64,000 nucleotides of DNA. Origin: Curtobacterium sp. MCBD17_032. Lineage in GTDB: Bacteria; Actinomycetota; Actinomycetes; Actinomycetales; Microbacteriaceae. Where the stretch lies: the NCBI RefSeq assembly GCF_003234855.1, contig NZ_QKTO01000004.1, forward strand, positions 180,542 to 244,541, given 5' to 3'. The stretch's first letter is position 1; the number at the start of each line of letters is the position of its first letter. Shown here piece after piece: positions 47,736 to 57,033 of the stretch. The position numbers were made by a program, and so were the translations under genes. The notes beneath the pieces are model-generated. The model was given only the letters and a program-made list of their open reading frames with translations, was not told the DNA's origin and made no database searches.

Positions 47736-49268
47736 ATGACCGACGTCGACCTCGAGTTCGCCAGGGTCAGGCAGGTGCTCGACCGGCCGACGCTCCGACT
47801 CATGTCGCGTCCGACGAGCGCCGCCGTGGTCTCGGTCTTCCGCACGGTGTTCGACCGTGACGTGCAGTACGTCCCCGCCGAGCGGATGCACCTGCAGGTC
47901 GAGGAGCACGTCGCGCGCCTGCAGGCCACCGGGGCCCGCGTGCCGGCGAGCGACTCCCCCGTTGACCTCCCCGACGGCGAGGTGCCCCGCCCGAACGGTC
48001 GGTCCCTCTGCCGCGAGTGGGTGGCCGCACAGTGGCTGGTGCGCTCGAACTCCTCGGACGGCGACGAGCAGTACAGCCTGACGAGCCACGCCCTCGAGGC
48101 GCTCAGCCTGATCGACGCCCTGTCCGCCGAGCGGGCCCTCATCAGCGAGAGCCGTCTCGCGATGATCGTCGACGCCGTGCACCGCTGGGCGGACCGGGCC
48201 GAACCGGACCGGGACGCCCAGGTGCGACGCCTGGACGCGCAGATCGCCGAACTCCAGGCCGAGCGTGACCGTCTCGCCCGCGGCGACGAGGTCGTCACGG
48301 TCGACGAGGACCGGATGCGTGACGGCTACGCGAACATCACCGACCTCATCCGACAGCTCCCGAGTGACTTCAAGCGGGTCGAGGAGGCGGTGGCCACCAT
48401 GCACCGCGAGATCGTCGAGGACTTCCGGCAGGAGGTGCGCCCGATCGGCGAGATCCTCGACGACTACCTCGCGCGCACGGACAACCTGATGGAGTCGACG
48501 CCGGAGGGCCGGGCCTTCCAGGGCGCGTTCGAGCTCCTCCGTGACGACGCCCTGCTGCTGCGCCTCCGCGACGACATCACCACGATCCTCGGGCACCCGT
48601 TCGCCGACTCGCTCAGCCCGACCGAACGCCGGACCTTCCGTGGCACGGTCGGCATCCTCCGGCAGGGCATCGAGGACGTCCTCGCCCAGCGTCGGATGCT
48701 CACCGCGACGCTCCGTGACCAGATCGTCGCCCACGACGTGGTGCGGGACCGCGAGCTCGACGCGGTGCTCCGCTCGGTGAACCGCGGCCTGGCGGCGTGG
48801 ATGGACGTCAGCTCCGCCCGGGACCGCGTCCCGCTCGGCCTGCTGCCCCCGTCCGCCGCCGTCGGCACGCTGCGCGAGAAGTTCTACGACCCGGACGCCG
48901 AGTCGGTGCCGCCGCCGATCGAGGAGCCGGACGACGACGTCTTCGAGGAGATCGACGTCGAGTCGCTGCGCCGCCACGGCGGCCCGCTCCTCGCCGAACT
49001 CCGGTCGGTCCTCGACGCCTCCACCGCCGGATCGAGCGTCGAGGCGTTCCACGAGCTGCCCCCCGACCAGCGTCGTCCCGTCGAGCTCTTCGGGCTCGCG
49101 CACCTGCTCACCGGACACGACGACTTCGAGGCCGGCACCGAGACCGCACCGCACCGCACGGTCCGGCCGGACGGTGCACCGGTCACCTTCCACATGCCGA
49201 CCGCCGCGCTGCCCAACCGGGGCCGGACGGCGCACCCCGACGACGAACCCGGCCAGGAGGCACGGTGA
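47736..49268 (+). CDS. jetA: JetA (DUF3375), Wadjet kleisin subunit
   Basis: A 510-residue DUF3375 protein. The opening FARVRQVLDRPTLRLMSRPTSAAVVSVFRTVFDR and the GRSLCREWVAAQWLVRS block are typical. A coiled-coil segment (about 155-190, RRLDAQIAELQAERDRLARGD) is followed by DLIRQLPSDFKRVEEAVATMHREIVEDFR, then a winged-helix C-terminal region. In Wadjet systems JetA is the kleisin-like subunit (MukF analogue) that links the SMC heads in a complex that cleaves circular plasmid DNA. AGGGGCAG precedes the ATG. It overlaps jetB by four bases. A 30-residue disordered C-terminus follows. Confidence 0.88.
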   Translation: MTDVDLEFARVRQVLDRPTLRLMSRPTSAAVVSVFRTVFDRDVQYVPAERMHLQVEEHVARLQATGARVPASDSPVDLPDGEVPRPNGRSLCREWVAAQWLVRSNSSDGDEQYSLTSHALEALSLIDALSAERALISESRLAMIVDAVHRWADRAEPDRDAQVRRLDAQIAELQAERDRLARGDEVVTVDEDRMRDGYANITDLIRQLPSDFKRVEEAVATMHREIVEDFRQEVRPIGEILDDYLARTDNLMESTPEGRAFQGAFELLRDDALLLRLRDDITTILGHPFADSLSPTERRTFRGTVGILRQGIEDVLAQRRMLTATLRDQIVAHDVVRDRELDAVLRSVNRGLAAWMDVSSARDRVPLGLLPPSAAVGTLREKFYDPDAESVPPPIEEPDDDVFEEIDVESLRRHGGPLLAELRSVLDASTAGSSVEAFHELPPDQRRPVELFGLAHLLTGHDDFEAGTETAPHRTVRPDGAPVTFHMPTAALPNRGRTAHPDDEPGQEAR

Positions 49269-50071
49269 CCGACACGACACCAGCACCCGTCGACGACGAG
49301 GTCGCGTTCGAGGACGCCTCCGGCGTGTTCGTCGACGAGCGCGACGAGAGCACGTTCGCCCTGTTCGAGGGTGACGAGGGCCGACTCGACGAACCGCAGC
49401 GTCGGGCCCTGGTCGCGCTGCTCCGGCACCCGTACGTGAGCGCCCGGACGCACGTCGACGAGTGGCGTGCGGTCCTCGACGCGGAGCACCAGCTCCGGTC
49501 CCGTCTCAACGACCTGTTCCTCGAACTCCACGTCGACCGCGACCGCGAGGTGGCCTTCAAGCGGCAGGCCCGCTCGGAGAGCACCCGTCGTGGCTTCCCG
49601 ACCCTGCTCCGCGACGCCCCGTACACGCGCGAGGAGACGATCGTCCTCGTCTACCTGCGGATGCGCCTGCGCGCCGACGCCCGGCCGGGGCCCGACCAGG
49701 TGGTCGTCGACCGGTCCGAGATCCTCGGGCACGTGTCCGGCTTCCGGCCCGCGACCGCCACCGACCGCACGCGCGACGAGGCCCGCGTCGCCAAGGCCAT
49801 CGAGCGCCTGGTCACGGCTCGGGTGTTGTCGAAGACCACCGACCCGGACCGCTTCCGGGTCGCGAGCGTCGTCGAGGTGCTGCTCCCGCTGGAGCGCCTC
49901 GTCGAGCTCGACACCTGGCTGCGGACCGCGGCCACCGGCGGCGGCGAGCCGACCGACGGGGCCGGGACGAGCCTCCCGGCCGGTCCGACGGGGGCGGACG
50001 CCACCGGCGACGGCGACGGCGAGACCGACGCCGGCACGGACGCCGACGACAACGAGGAGGACCGCGCGTGA
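49265..50071 (+). CDS. jetB: JetB (DUF4194), Wadjet KITE-like subunit
   Basis: A 268-residue DUF4194 protein with tandem winged-helix character (KITE, MukE analogue). ALVALLRHPYVSARTHVDEWRAVL opens the domain; LFLELHVDRDREVAFKRQAR, RDAPYTREETIVLVYLRMRL and RVAKAIERLVTARVLSKTTDPDRFRVASVVEVLL are the conserved blocks. Ends of about 35 residues on each side are acidic and disordered. GTG starts overlap the neighbours by four bases at both ends, so jetA, jetB and jetC are translationally coupled. Confidence 0.88.
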   Translation: MTDTTPAPVDDEVAFEDASGVFVDERDESTFALFEGDEGRLDEPQRRALVALLRHPYVSARTHVDEWRAVLDAEHQLRSRLNDLFLELHVDRDREVAFKRQARSESTRRGFPTLLRDAPYTREETIVLVYLRMRLRADARPGPDQVVVDRSEILGHVSGFRPATATDRTRDEARVAKAIERLVTARVLSKTTDPDRFRVASVVEVLLPLERLVELDTWLRTAATGGGEPTDGAGTSLPAGPTGADATGDGDGETDAGTDADDNEEDRA

Positions 50072-53000
50072 GCACCGTCGACGTCGACACCACCGGGATC
50101 CCCGCGCTGTTCGACACCGTCGCCCAGTGGCGGGCCGAGTCCATGCAGGTCGTCAACTGGGGCGGCTTCCAGGGCCACCGTCACGTCGAACTGTCCGGCA
50201 CGGCGACGCTCATCTCCGGCGCGTCCGGGACGGGCAAGTCGACGCTCATGGACGCGTACCTCGCGGTGATGATGCCGTCCGACGTGCCGTTCAACGGCGC
50301 CTCGAACGACGCGACGACGGGACGCGCCCGCAGCGCCGACCAGCGCAACCTGCTGACGTACCTGCGCGGGAAGGTCGACACCCGCCGCGACCCGGAGACG
50401 GGTGCACTGCAGGACGTCACCCTGCGCGGCGAGGAGCAGACCACGTGGGGCGCGGTCGCGGTCACGTTCCGGAACGACGACGAGCGCCGCTTCACGGTCC
50501 TGCGCGCGTACATCGTGCCGCGTCGGGCCCGCGGTGTCGCCGACATCCAGATGACGATGGCGACGGTCGACGACGTGTTCGACCTGCGGCGGCTCGAGGA
50601 CTTCGTGCCCTCGCGGTTCGCGCACCTGGAACTCACCGGGCGGATCCCGGGCCTCGTCATCCGAGACACCTACCAGGAGCTCGCGTACACGTTGCAGACG
50701 CGTCTGGGCATCGGTGACTCCGGCGGCGGCAACCGGGCGATGCGCCTCCTCGCCCGGATCCAGGCCGGCCAGCACATGCCGACCGTCGACGCGCTCTACA
50801 AGTCCCTCGTGCTCGAGACCCCAGGCACCTACGAGGCCGCCGACCGGGCCCTCGCGCACTTCGCCGCACTCGACGAGGCCTACGAGGCGATGGACACCGA
50901 GGAGCGCAAGGTCCGCATCCTCTCCCCCATCACCGACCTGCACGACGAGATCGAGCGGTCCCGGGCCGCGGCCGCCGCACTCGACGGCATCGCCACCGGC
51001 GCCGACGTTTCGCCGTTCGCGCACTGGACGGCGTCGCGGAAGCGGGAGCTGCTCGACCTCGAGGTCGAGCGCAACACCCGGGAGCGCACCGCCACACGCG
51101 CCGAGGTCGAAGCCGCGTCCGCCCGACACGCCGCCGTCGAGGTCGAGCTCCGCGACGCCGAGGCGCGGCTCCGGGACTCCGGCGGCAACGCACTCGCACA
51201 GCTCGAGGACCGCATCGACCGCGGGACCCGCGAGCGTGCCGCGGTCGCCCGCTCCCGCGAGGTGTTCGACGAGCGCACCGCACCCCTCGACGAACCGGTC
51301 ACCACCGAGTCGGCGTTCACCGAGGCGCAGCGGGCGAGCCACGAGTTCCTCGGCACCTACGCCGCACGACGTGACGAGCTCGACGCCCGGCGTGACGCCC
51401 TGACCCGTGAGGAGTACCCGCTCCTCGACCGTGAACGGACCCTGCGCCAGGAGCGCCGGTCGCTCGAGCACCGCCAGGGCGCCATGCCGCTGCCGATGCA
51501 CGAGGCGCGGGTCGCGATGGCCCGGGCCGCCGGACTCGACCCGGTGGACGTGCCGTTCGTCGCCGAGCTCCTCGACGTGCTGCCGGCCGAAGAGCAGTGG
51601 CGCGCCGCGATCGAGTCGGTGCTCGCTCCGGTCGCCCGCACCCTGCTCGTCGACGAGGACCGGCTGGACGACTTCAGCGCCGCCATCGACGGCCTCCGTC
51701 TCCCCGTGCGTGTGCAGTTCGAGGGCGTGCCGCTCGGCCCGCACCTGGACCTGCCCGGCGACCGCGACATGGTGTCCGGGAAGCTCGCGATCAAGGCGTC
51801 ACCGTTCAGCACCTGGGTGCGGGAGCGCATCGAGTCCGACCGGATCGACGCCCGCTGCGTCGCCGACGCCGCCGAGCTCGGCGGCGGCGGCCGTCGGGTG
51901 ACCGTGTCCGGCCAGCTCCGCGACGGCCGGCGCGGTGCACACGGCGACCGACGCCAGGCGAACGTCATCGGGTTCACGAACGAGTCGCGGGTCCGTGCCG
52001 TGGAGACCGAGCTCGCCGAGATCGCGGCGGACCTCACCGCCTTGGAGGCCCGGCGCACCGACATCGCGCAGGACCTCGCCGCACTCGACGTGCTCCGGGC
52101 AGCGCACCAGCACCGCGTCGACGTCACGTGGGACGCCGTCGACGTCGCCGGTGCCGACGCCGCCCTCGCCCGCCTCGAGGAGGAGCGACACGCCCTGCTC
52201 GCCGCCGACGACGGACTGCGGACGCTCCGCGAGTCCGTCGCCCGCCTGCGCGCCGCGCTCGACGAGGCAGCCGACCGACGGTCCGCCGCGCGGCTCGGCG
52301 TCAAGCGCCTGGAGGAGCGGCACGCCGTGCTCGTGGACGGCCAGGACGCGGCCGCCGAGATCCTCGAGCGGTTCGCCGACGCACCGGACCGGCTGCCGGA
52401 CGAACAGCAGGAACGCCTGCTCGCCGAGGCGTTCGACGAGGTCGGCGCCCCCGACGGGGTGGACGGGTTCGACGACGCGACCAGACGTCTCCGCCGTCGC
52501 CTCGAGGAGCGACTCGCACAGGCGCTCGACGGCGCCGCGACGGCGTCGGTGGCGCTCACCACGACGTTCGAGCGGTACCAGGACGCCTGGCCGGACCCGA
52601 ACCTGGGGACCGGGGTGGCCTCGTACCCGGACTACCGCGCGATCCTCGACCAGATCGTCGCCACGGGCCTCCACGCCCGGCGGAGCGAGTGGCGCCGTCG
52701 GCTGTCACAGTGGAGCGGCGAGGACCTCGTCCCGCTCTCCGGCGCGTTCGACCGCGCCGTCGTGGAGATCGAGGAGCGGCTCGAACCCGTGAACGAGATC
52801 CTCCGCGACCTGCCGTTCGGGGCGAACCGCGACCGGCTGAAGATCGTCATCCGCCGTGTCACCCGCGAGGACGTGACGCAGTTCCGCAAGGAGCTCCGCG
52901 CGCTGTCGGCCTCGGTCGACGCCGAGTTGACCGACGACGTGCTCGAGACCCGCTTCCGGCGACTGCGGCGGTTCATGGGCGTCATCCGGCGTGACCCGGA

Positions 53001-53433
53001 AGCACCCCGTGGCCGGACGACGCAGCGCGACGCCGTGCTCGACGTCCGACGGCACATGGAGATCACGGCGGTGCGCTACGACGTCGAGGGCAACGACCTG
53101 GGCGTGTACTCGTCCCTCGGCGACAAGTCCGGCGGTGAGACGCAGGAGCTCGTCGCGTTCATCGTGGGCGCGGCCCTGCGGTACCAGCTCGGTGACGAGA
53201 CCCGCCCCCGGCCCCGGTTCGCCCCGGTGTTCCTCGACGAGGCGTTCATCAAGGCGGACTCGGAGTTCGCCGGTCGTGCGGTGACGGCATGGCTCCGACT
53301 CGGTTTCCAGCTCGTCGTCAGCGCGCCGCTCGACAAGGTCACGGCACTCGAGCCGTCCATGGAGCGGTTGCTGTCGATGCGGAAGCACCCGGACACCGGG
53401 TACTCGTCGGTGACCGAGATCCGCCGGGTCTGA
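50068..53433 (+). CDS. jetC: JetC, SMC-like ATPase of Wadjet
   Basis: A 1121-residue SbcC/MukB-like ATPase. The Walker A loop GASGTGKSTLMDAYLAVMMP begins at residue 51. Long coiled-coil arms follow (about 260-480 and 650-880), with a globular hinge-like insert around LPVRVQFEGVPLGPHLDLPGDRD. The C-terminal head has the signature motif DKSGGETQELVAFIVGAAL and Walker B FAPVFLDEAFIKADSEF. All ATPase elements are intact. In Wadjet it is the DNA-loop-extruding motor. The usual fourth gene, jetD (DUF3322/DUF2220 toprim-like nuclease), is missing: the next gene is a 118-residue protein. Confidence 0.9.
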   Translation: MSTVDVDTTGIPALFDTVAQWRAESMQVVNWGGFQGHRHVELSGTATLISGASGTGKSTLMDAYLAVMMPSDVPFNGASNDATTGRARSADQRNLLTYLRGKVDTRRDPETGALQDVTLRGEEQTTWGAVAVTFRNDDERRFTVLRAYIVPRRARGVADIQMTMATVDDVFDLRRLEDFVPSRFAHLELTGRIPGLVIRDTYQELAYTLQTRLGIGDSGGGNRAMRLLARIQAGQHMPTVDALYKSLVLETPGTYEAADRALAHFAALDEAYEAMDTEERKVRILSPITDLHDEIERSRAAAAALDGIATGADVSPFAHWTASRKRELLDLEVERNTRERTATRAEVEAASARHAAVEVELRDAEARLRDSGGNALAQLEDRIDRGTRERAAVARSREVFDERTAPLDEPVTTESAFTEAQRASHEFLGTYAARRDELDARRDALTREEYPLLDRERTLRQERRSLEHRQGAMPLPMHEARVAMARAAGLDPVDVPFVAELLDVLPAEEQWRAAIESVLAPVARTLLVDEDRLDDFSAAIDGLRLPVRVQFEGVPLGPHLDLPGDRDMVSGKLAIKASPFSTWVRERIESDRIDARCVADAAELGGGGRRVTVSGQLRDGRRGAHGDRRQANVIGFTNESRVRAVETELAEIAADLTALEARRTDIAQDLAALDVLRAAHQHRVDVTWDAVDVAGADAALARLEEERHALLAADDGLRTLRESVARLRAALDEAADRRSAARLGVKRLEERHAVLVDGQDAAAEILERFADAPDRLPDEQQERLLAEAFDEVGAPDGVDGFDDATRRLRRRLEERLAQALDGAATASVALTTTFERYQDAWPDPNLGTGVASYPDYRAILDQIVATGLHARRSEWRRRLSQWSGEDLVPLSGAFDRAVVEIEERLEPVNEILRDLPFGANRDRLKIVIRRVTREDVTQFRKELRALSASVDAELTDDVLETRFRRLRRFMGVIRRDPEAPRGRTTQRDAVLDVRRHMEITAVRYDVEGNDLGVYSSLGDKSGGETQELVAFIVGAALRYQLGDETRPRPRFAPVFLDEAFIKADSEFAGRAVTAWLRLGFQLVVSAPLDKVTALEPSMERLLSMRKHPDTGYSSVTEIRRV

Positions 53434-53488
53434 GCGCGGTCCGCCGGGCATGAGCATGGTCCGTCGGCGGCCTCCGGGCGGCCGGCGG

Positions 53489-53494
53489 TAGGGT
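53489..53494 (+). promoter_or_regulatory. -10 box for a leaderless transcript
   Basis: TAGGGT ends six bases before the GTG at 53501, with no Shine-Dalgarno. The same layout precedes the gene at 37077. Confidence 0.4.
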
Positions 53495-53500
53495 CGTCGC

Positions 53501-53857
53501 GTGTTCGGACGTCGTGACCCCCGCCCCGCTGCCCCTGGCGCATCTGACGCATCTGACGCACCCGTCGTGCCGGACCTGCCGGTGCTCGGCATCGGTGCCG
53601 TCGTGCGGGTCGTGCCGTCGGACCGCGGCGAGCACTGGGCGGACGAGCCGATCGGGCTCATCGTCGCCCCGGGCGGCGCCCAGCTCGCCGGCTACGCCGG
53701 AGCCGGGGTCCGCGTCGCCTGGGTCGTCGAGTTCGACGAGCCCGCGTACACGACGGACGGCCGCGGCCCGTTCGAGCGCGCGACCGTCCAGAGTCGTCAG
53801 TTGGTGCCGGTCCCGATGGACCCGGTGTCCGACCCGGTCGACGCCGGAGCGTCCTGA
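53501..53857 (+). CDS. Hypothetical protein (118 aa)
   Basis: A 118-residue soluble protein with a Pro/Ala/Asp-rich start and a central beta-rich segment (LPVLGIGAVVRVVPSDRGEHW, then GLIVAPGGAQLAGYAGAGVRVAWVVEFDEPAY). That stretch could be a small beta-barrel of the SH3 type. No family is recognised. The start GTG directly follows a -10 box. It is far too short to be JetD despite lying right after jetC. It is convergent with the 35-aa membrane peptide gene. Confidence 0.6.
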   Translation: MFGRRDPRPAAPGASDASDAPVVPDLPVLGIGAVVRVVPSDRGEHWADEPIGLIVAPGGAQLAGYAGAGVRVAWVVEFDEPAYTTDGRGPFERATVQSRQLVPVPMDPVSDPVDAGAS

Positions 53858-53878
53858 CCGGTCAGCACCGCAGGCGGA

Positions 53879-53986
53879 TCAGTACTCCTCGGAGCCGGCC
53901 TTCATCATCGCGGCGGCAGCCATGCAGGTGCCCACACCACCGATGACGCCGATGCCGATGATGATGCCTGCGATGAGCTCGAGCAT
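53879..53986 (-). CDS. Small membrane peptide (35 aa)
   Basis: An ATG with a strong GAGGAG site at the right spacing starts a 35-residue peptide with one hydrophobic helix (LIAGIIIGIGVIGGVGTCMAAAAMM) and an acidic end GSEEY. The single-helix layout and ribosome binding site argue that it is real. Function unknown; comparable actinobacterial micropeptides are often stress-induced. Confidence 0.6.
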   Translation of the reverse strand: MLELIAGIIIGIGVIGGVGTCMAAAAMMKAGSEEY

Positions 53987-54211
53987 GGGGTGACTCCTCG
54001 TGGTCCGGGGCCGGTGTGGCTCCGTCCAGGCTACCGGACGGGAGCGACCGGGCGTTGGAGGGTTCCCACCAACGGAGGGACGTGCCGCCGGGTCCCGCTT
54101 GTGGGCCGGCACCGCGGTCGTGCGTTCCGCAACACGCGTGCCTACGCTGGAGCGGTCGGACCGCCGGAGCAGTGACGCGGTCGGCGAACCGCGCAGTCCA
54201 GGAGGCACCCG

Positions 54212-56344
54212 ATGGTCGACACCGCACCGAGCCGCAGCAGCAGCACCGCCGGCAGCACGATCCGCACCAGCACCGGTGGGGTCAGCGCACCGAAGGCCGA
54301 CGCGACCGGCGACACCGCGGCGGGGACGCCCACCGGCGGCACCGACACCGACGTCCGGATCGACGTCGACCTGCTCGCCGAGCACCTGCTGGGCCGGTGG
54401 GCCGAGGACCGCCGCATCTCCCGTCGGCTGGTCCGCGACCCGGCGCTGCACAAGATCGAGGGGCAGCCCCTCGCCGAGCACCGGGCGCGCACGCTCGAGC
54501 AGCTGCGGATCCTCGTCGACGCCGGCGCGATCCAGCGTCCGTACCCGCCGGAGTTCGGCGGTCAGGACAACCACGGTGGCAACCTGGCGGCGTTCGAGGA
54601 GCTCACCGTCGCCGACCCCTCGCTGCAGATCAAGGCGGGCGTGCAGTGGGGTCTGTTCGGCTCCGCCGTGCACCACCTCGGCACCGAGCGGAACCACCGC
54701 GAGTTCCTGCCCGGCATCATCGCGTTCGACGTGCCCGGCTGCTTCGCCATGACCGAGACCGGCCACGGGTCGGACGTCCAGAACATCGCCACGAGCGCGA
54801 CCTACGACCCGGAGACGCAGGAGTTCGTCGTGCACACGCCGTTCCGCGGCGCATGGAAGGACTACATCGGCAACGCGGCCCTGCACGGCAAGGCCGCCGT
54901 CGTGTTCGCCAAGCTCGTCACGCAGGGCGTCGACCACGGCGTGCACGCGTTCTACGTCCCGCTGCGCGACGACGACGGTGCCTTCCTGCCCGGGGTCGGT
55001 GGCGAGGACGACGGCGTCAAGGGCGGCCTGAACGGCATCGACAACGGTCGGCTCTGGTTCGACTCCGTCCGGATCCCGCGCACGAACCTGCTCAACCGGT
55101 ACGGCGACGTCGCCGAGGACGGCACGTACTCATCCCCGATCGACTCCCCCGGGCGCCGCTTCTTCACGATGCTCGGCACCCTGGTGCAGGGACGTGTCTC
55201 CCTCGACGGCGCCGCGGTCGTGGCGCAGAAGATCGGGCTGCAGATCGCCCTGACCTACGCGATGGAGCGTCGGCAGTTCCCGACCGGCGACGGCCAGGAG
55301 GGGGTGCTGCTCGACTACGGCCGCCACCAGCGCCGGCTCATCCCCCGTCTGGCGACCGTGTTCGCCCAGTCGTTCGCACACGAGAAGCTCCTGCAGACGT
55401 TCGACGACGTCTTCAGCGGCCGACAGGACACGCCGGAGCGCCGCGAGGACCTCGAGACGCAGGCCGCGGCCTTCAAGGCCATGTCGACCTGGTCTGCCCT
55501 CGACACGCTGCAGGAGTGCCGCGAGGCGACCGGCGGTGCGGGCTTCCTCGCCGAGAACCGGATCACGGGCCTCCGTGCCGACCTCGACGTCTACGTGACG
55601 TTCGAGGGTGACAACACCGTGCTCCTCCAGCTCGTCGGCAAGCGCCTGCTCACCGACTTCCGCAAGGCCGCGCCGCGCGACGCCGCGTCGACGGCGAAGT
55701 TCGTCGCCGCGCAGGTCGGGTCGAAGCTGGCGGATGCGACCGGGCTGCGCCGGCTCGGGCAGACCGTCTCAGACCGCGGGTCACTCGCGGCCTCGGTCGC
55801 GGACCTGCAGGACCCGGAGACGCAGCGTGCCCTGCTCGTCGGACGGGTCGAGACGATGGTCACCGGGATCGGCATGCGGCTCCGCACCGCCGGGAAGGAC
55901 CGTGCCCGCGCGGCCGAGCTGCTGAACCGCTCGCAGCACGAGCTCATCGAGGCGTCGAAGGCGCACGCCGAGCTCATGCAGTGGGAGGCGTTCACCGAGG
56001 CGATCGCCGACGTCCCGCCGGGCGACACCCACACGGTGCTCGTCTGGCTCCGCGACCTGTTCGCGCTCGGGCTCGTCGAGCAGCACCTCGACTGGCACCT
56101 GCTGCACGGACGCATCTCGGCGCAGCGTGCCCGGGCCGTTTCCGCGTACGTGGACCGGCTGGTCGCCCGGCTCCGTCCGGTGGTGCCGCAGCTCATCGCC
56201 TCCTTCGGGTACGAGCCGGCGCACGTCCGCTCCCCCATCGCGAGCGGGGCGGAGCAGGCGCGGCAGGACGAGGCCCGCGCCTGGTACGAGGCCGAGCGCG
56301 CCGCCGGGCGGCTGCCGGAACAGGAGAAGAAGCCGCGCCCCTGA
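54212..56344 (+). CDS. Acyl-CoA oxidase/dehydrogenase family protein
   Basis: A 710-residue flavoprotein of the peroxisomal-type acyl-CoA oxidase group, longer than the usual 380-residue dehydrogenases. An N-terminal Ser/Thr/Gly-rich extension (1-45) precedes the helical domain. CFAMTETGHGSDVQNIATSATYDPETQEFV is the middle beta-domain with the FAD-contacting T-E-x-x-x-G-S-D block. YVTFEGDNTVLLQLVGKRLL carries the catalytic Glu. The C-terminal domain of about 200 residues is the extra helical part of oxidases. It would oxidise acyl-CoA with transfer of electrons to oxygen, giving peroxide. It stands alone; the SatD-like unit follows. Confidence 0.9.
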   Translation: MVDTAPSRSSSTAGSTIRTSTGGVSAPKADATGDTAAGTPTGGTDTDVRIDVDLLAEHLLGRWAEDRRISRRLVRDPALHKIEGQPLAEHRARTLEQLRILVDAGAIQRPYPPEFGGQDNHGGNLAAFEELTVADPSLQIKAGVQWGLFGSAVHHLGTERNHREFLPGIIAFDVPGCFAMTETGHGSDVQNIATSATYDPETQEFVVHTPFRGAWKDYIGNAALHGKAAVVFAKLVTQGVDHGVHAFYVPLRDDDGAFLPGVGGEDDGVKGGLNGIDNGRLWFDSVRIPRTNLLNRYGDVAEDGTYSSPIDSPGRRFFTMLGTLVQGRVSLDGAAVVAQKIGLQIALTYAMERRQFPTGDGQEGVLLDYGRHQRRLIPRLATVFAQSFAHEKLLQTFDDVFSGRQDTPERREDLETQAAAFKAMSTWSALDTLQECREATGGAGFLAENRITGLRADLDVYVTFEGDNTVLLQLVGKRLLTDFRKAAPRDAASTAKFVAAQVGSKLADATGLRRLGQTVSDRGSLAASVADLQDPETQRALLVGRVETMVTGIGMRLRTAGKDRARAAELLNRSQHELIEASKAHAELMQWEAFTEAIADVPPGDTHTVLVWLRDLFALGLVEQHLDWHLLHGRISAQRARAVSAYVDRLVARLRPVVPQLIASFGYEPAHVRSPIASGAEQARQDEARAWYEAERAAGRLPEQEKKPRP

Positions 56345-56369
56345 TCCGGGGTCCGGCCGACGGTCGTCG

Positions 56370-56418
56370 ATCAAGCCGCTGGGCTTGATGATGGTCTCAT
56401 CAAGCTGCTGGACTTGAT
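56370..56418 (+). promoter_or_regulatory. Paired palindromic operators upstream of the SatD-like gene
   Basis: Two copies of ATCAAG-N8-CTTGAT (56370-56389 and 56399-56418) differ at three inner bases. Each is palindromic and their centres are 29 bases apart, close to three helical turns, so bound dimers would face the same side. The second ends 12 bases before the ATG. The downstream protein has an HTH, suggesting autoregulation. Confidence 0.65.
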
Positions 56419-56430
56419 GCGGGAGGTCCG

Positions 56431-57033
56431 ATGTACGTCATCACCGCTGATCAGATCGCGAGTCGGTCACACGACGACCGCGTCGACGTCGCCATCGAGC
56501 AACTCCGGCACAGACTCGGCGACCGGGTCGTGCTCGGTCCCGAGCGAACGGCCGGGGACGAGTTCCAGCTCCTCTCGGACGAGCCGGAAGCAGCCCTGGA
56601 CGCGTTGCTCCACCTGACGCGGTCCGGAGACTGGAACGTGGGGATCGGCATCGGAGACGTCCAGCTCCCCCTCCCGACATCGACCCGTGCAGCATCCGGG
56701 CCCGCGTTCTTCCTCGCGCGGACCGCTGTCGAGCGCGCGAAGCGGTCTCCGGACCGGTTCGCGGTCGAGGTCGACGGCGACCGGGTCTTCTCCGGCCCCG
56801 ATGTCGAGGCCCTGCTCGCACAGACCCTGCGGAACCGCGCGAAGCGGTCGCCCGAAGGGTGGGAGCTGGCAGATCTCCTCGAAGGCGGGCTCTCCGGCGC
56901 CGCAGCCGCGAGAGCGCTCGGGATAACCCCGCAGGCAGTGTCAGCCCGTTCAGCGGCGGCCGGCCTCCGTGGTGAGGCGCAGGTGCACCATGCTCTCGTC
57001 CGCCTCCTGGCCGAGACGGACCGCGCCGCGTGA
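56431..57033 (+). CDS. SatD-like protein with a helix-turn-helix
   Basis: A 200-residue protein. MYVITADQIASRSHDDRVDVAIEQL with VLGPERTAGDEFQLL is the SatD-type start (nucleotidyl-cyclase-like ferredoxin fold), and WNVGIGIGDVQLPLP is the next conserved strand. The C-terminal ALGITPQAVSARSAAAGL (about 169-186) is a helix-turn-helix. It may bind the two palindromes just upstream. It overlaps the next gene, a membrane protein, by four bases; SatD and a partner membrane protein are found together in other bacteria. Precise function unknown. Confidence 0.75.
   Translation: MYVITADQIASRSHDDRVDVAIEQLRHRLGDRVVLGPERTAGDEFQLLSDEPEAALDALLHLTRSGDWNVGIGIGDVQLPLPTSTRAASGPAFFLARTAVERAKRSPDRFAVEVDGDRVFSGPDVEALLAQTLRNRAKRSPEGWELADLLEGGLSGAAAARALGITPQAVSARSAAAGLRGEAQVHHALVRLLAETDRAA

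Noticed and set aside
53501..53857. The gene after jetC as a possible JetD
   Set aside because: It has 118 residues and lacks any DUF3322 or DUF2220/toprim-like feature; JetD is over three times longer.
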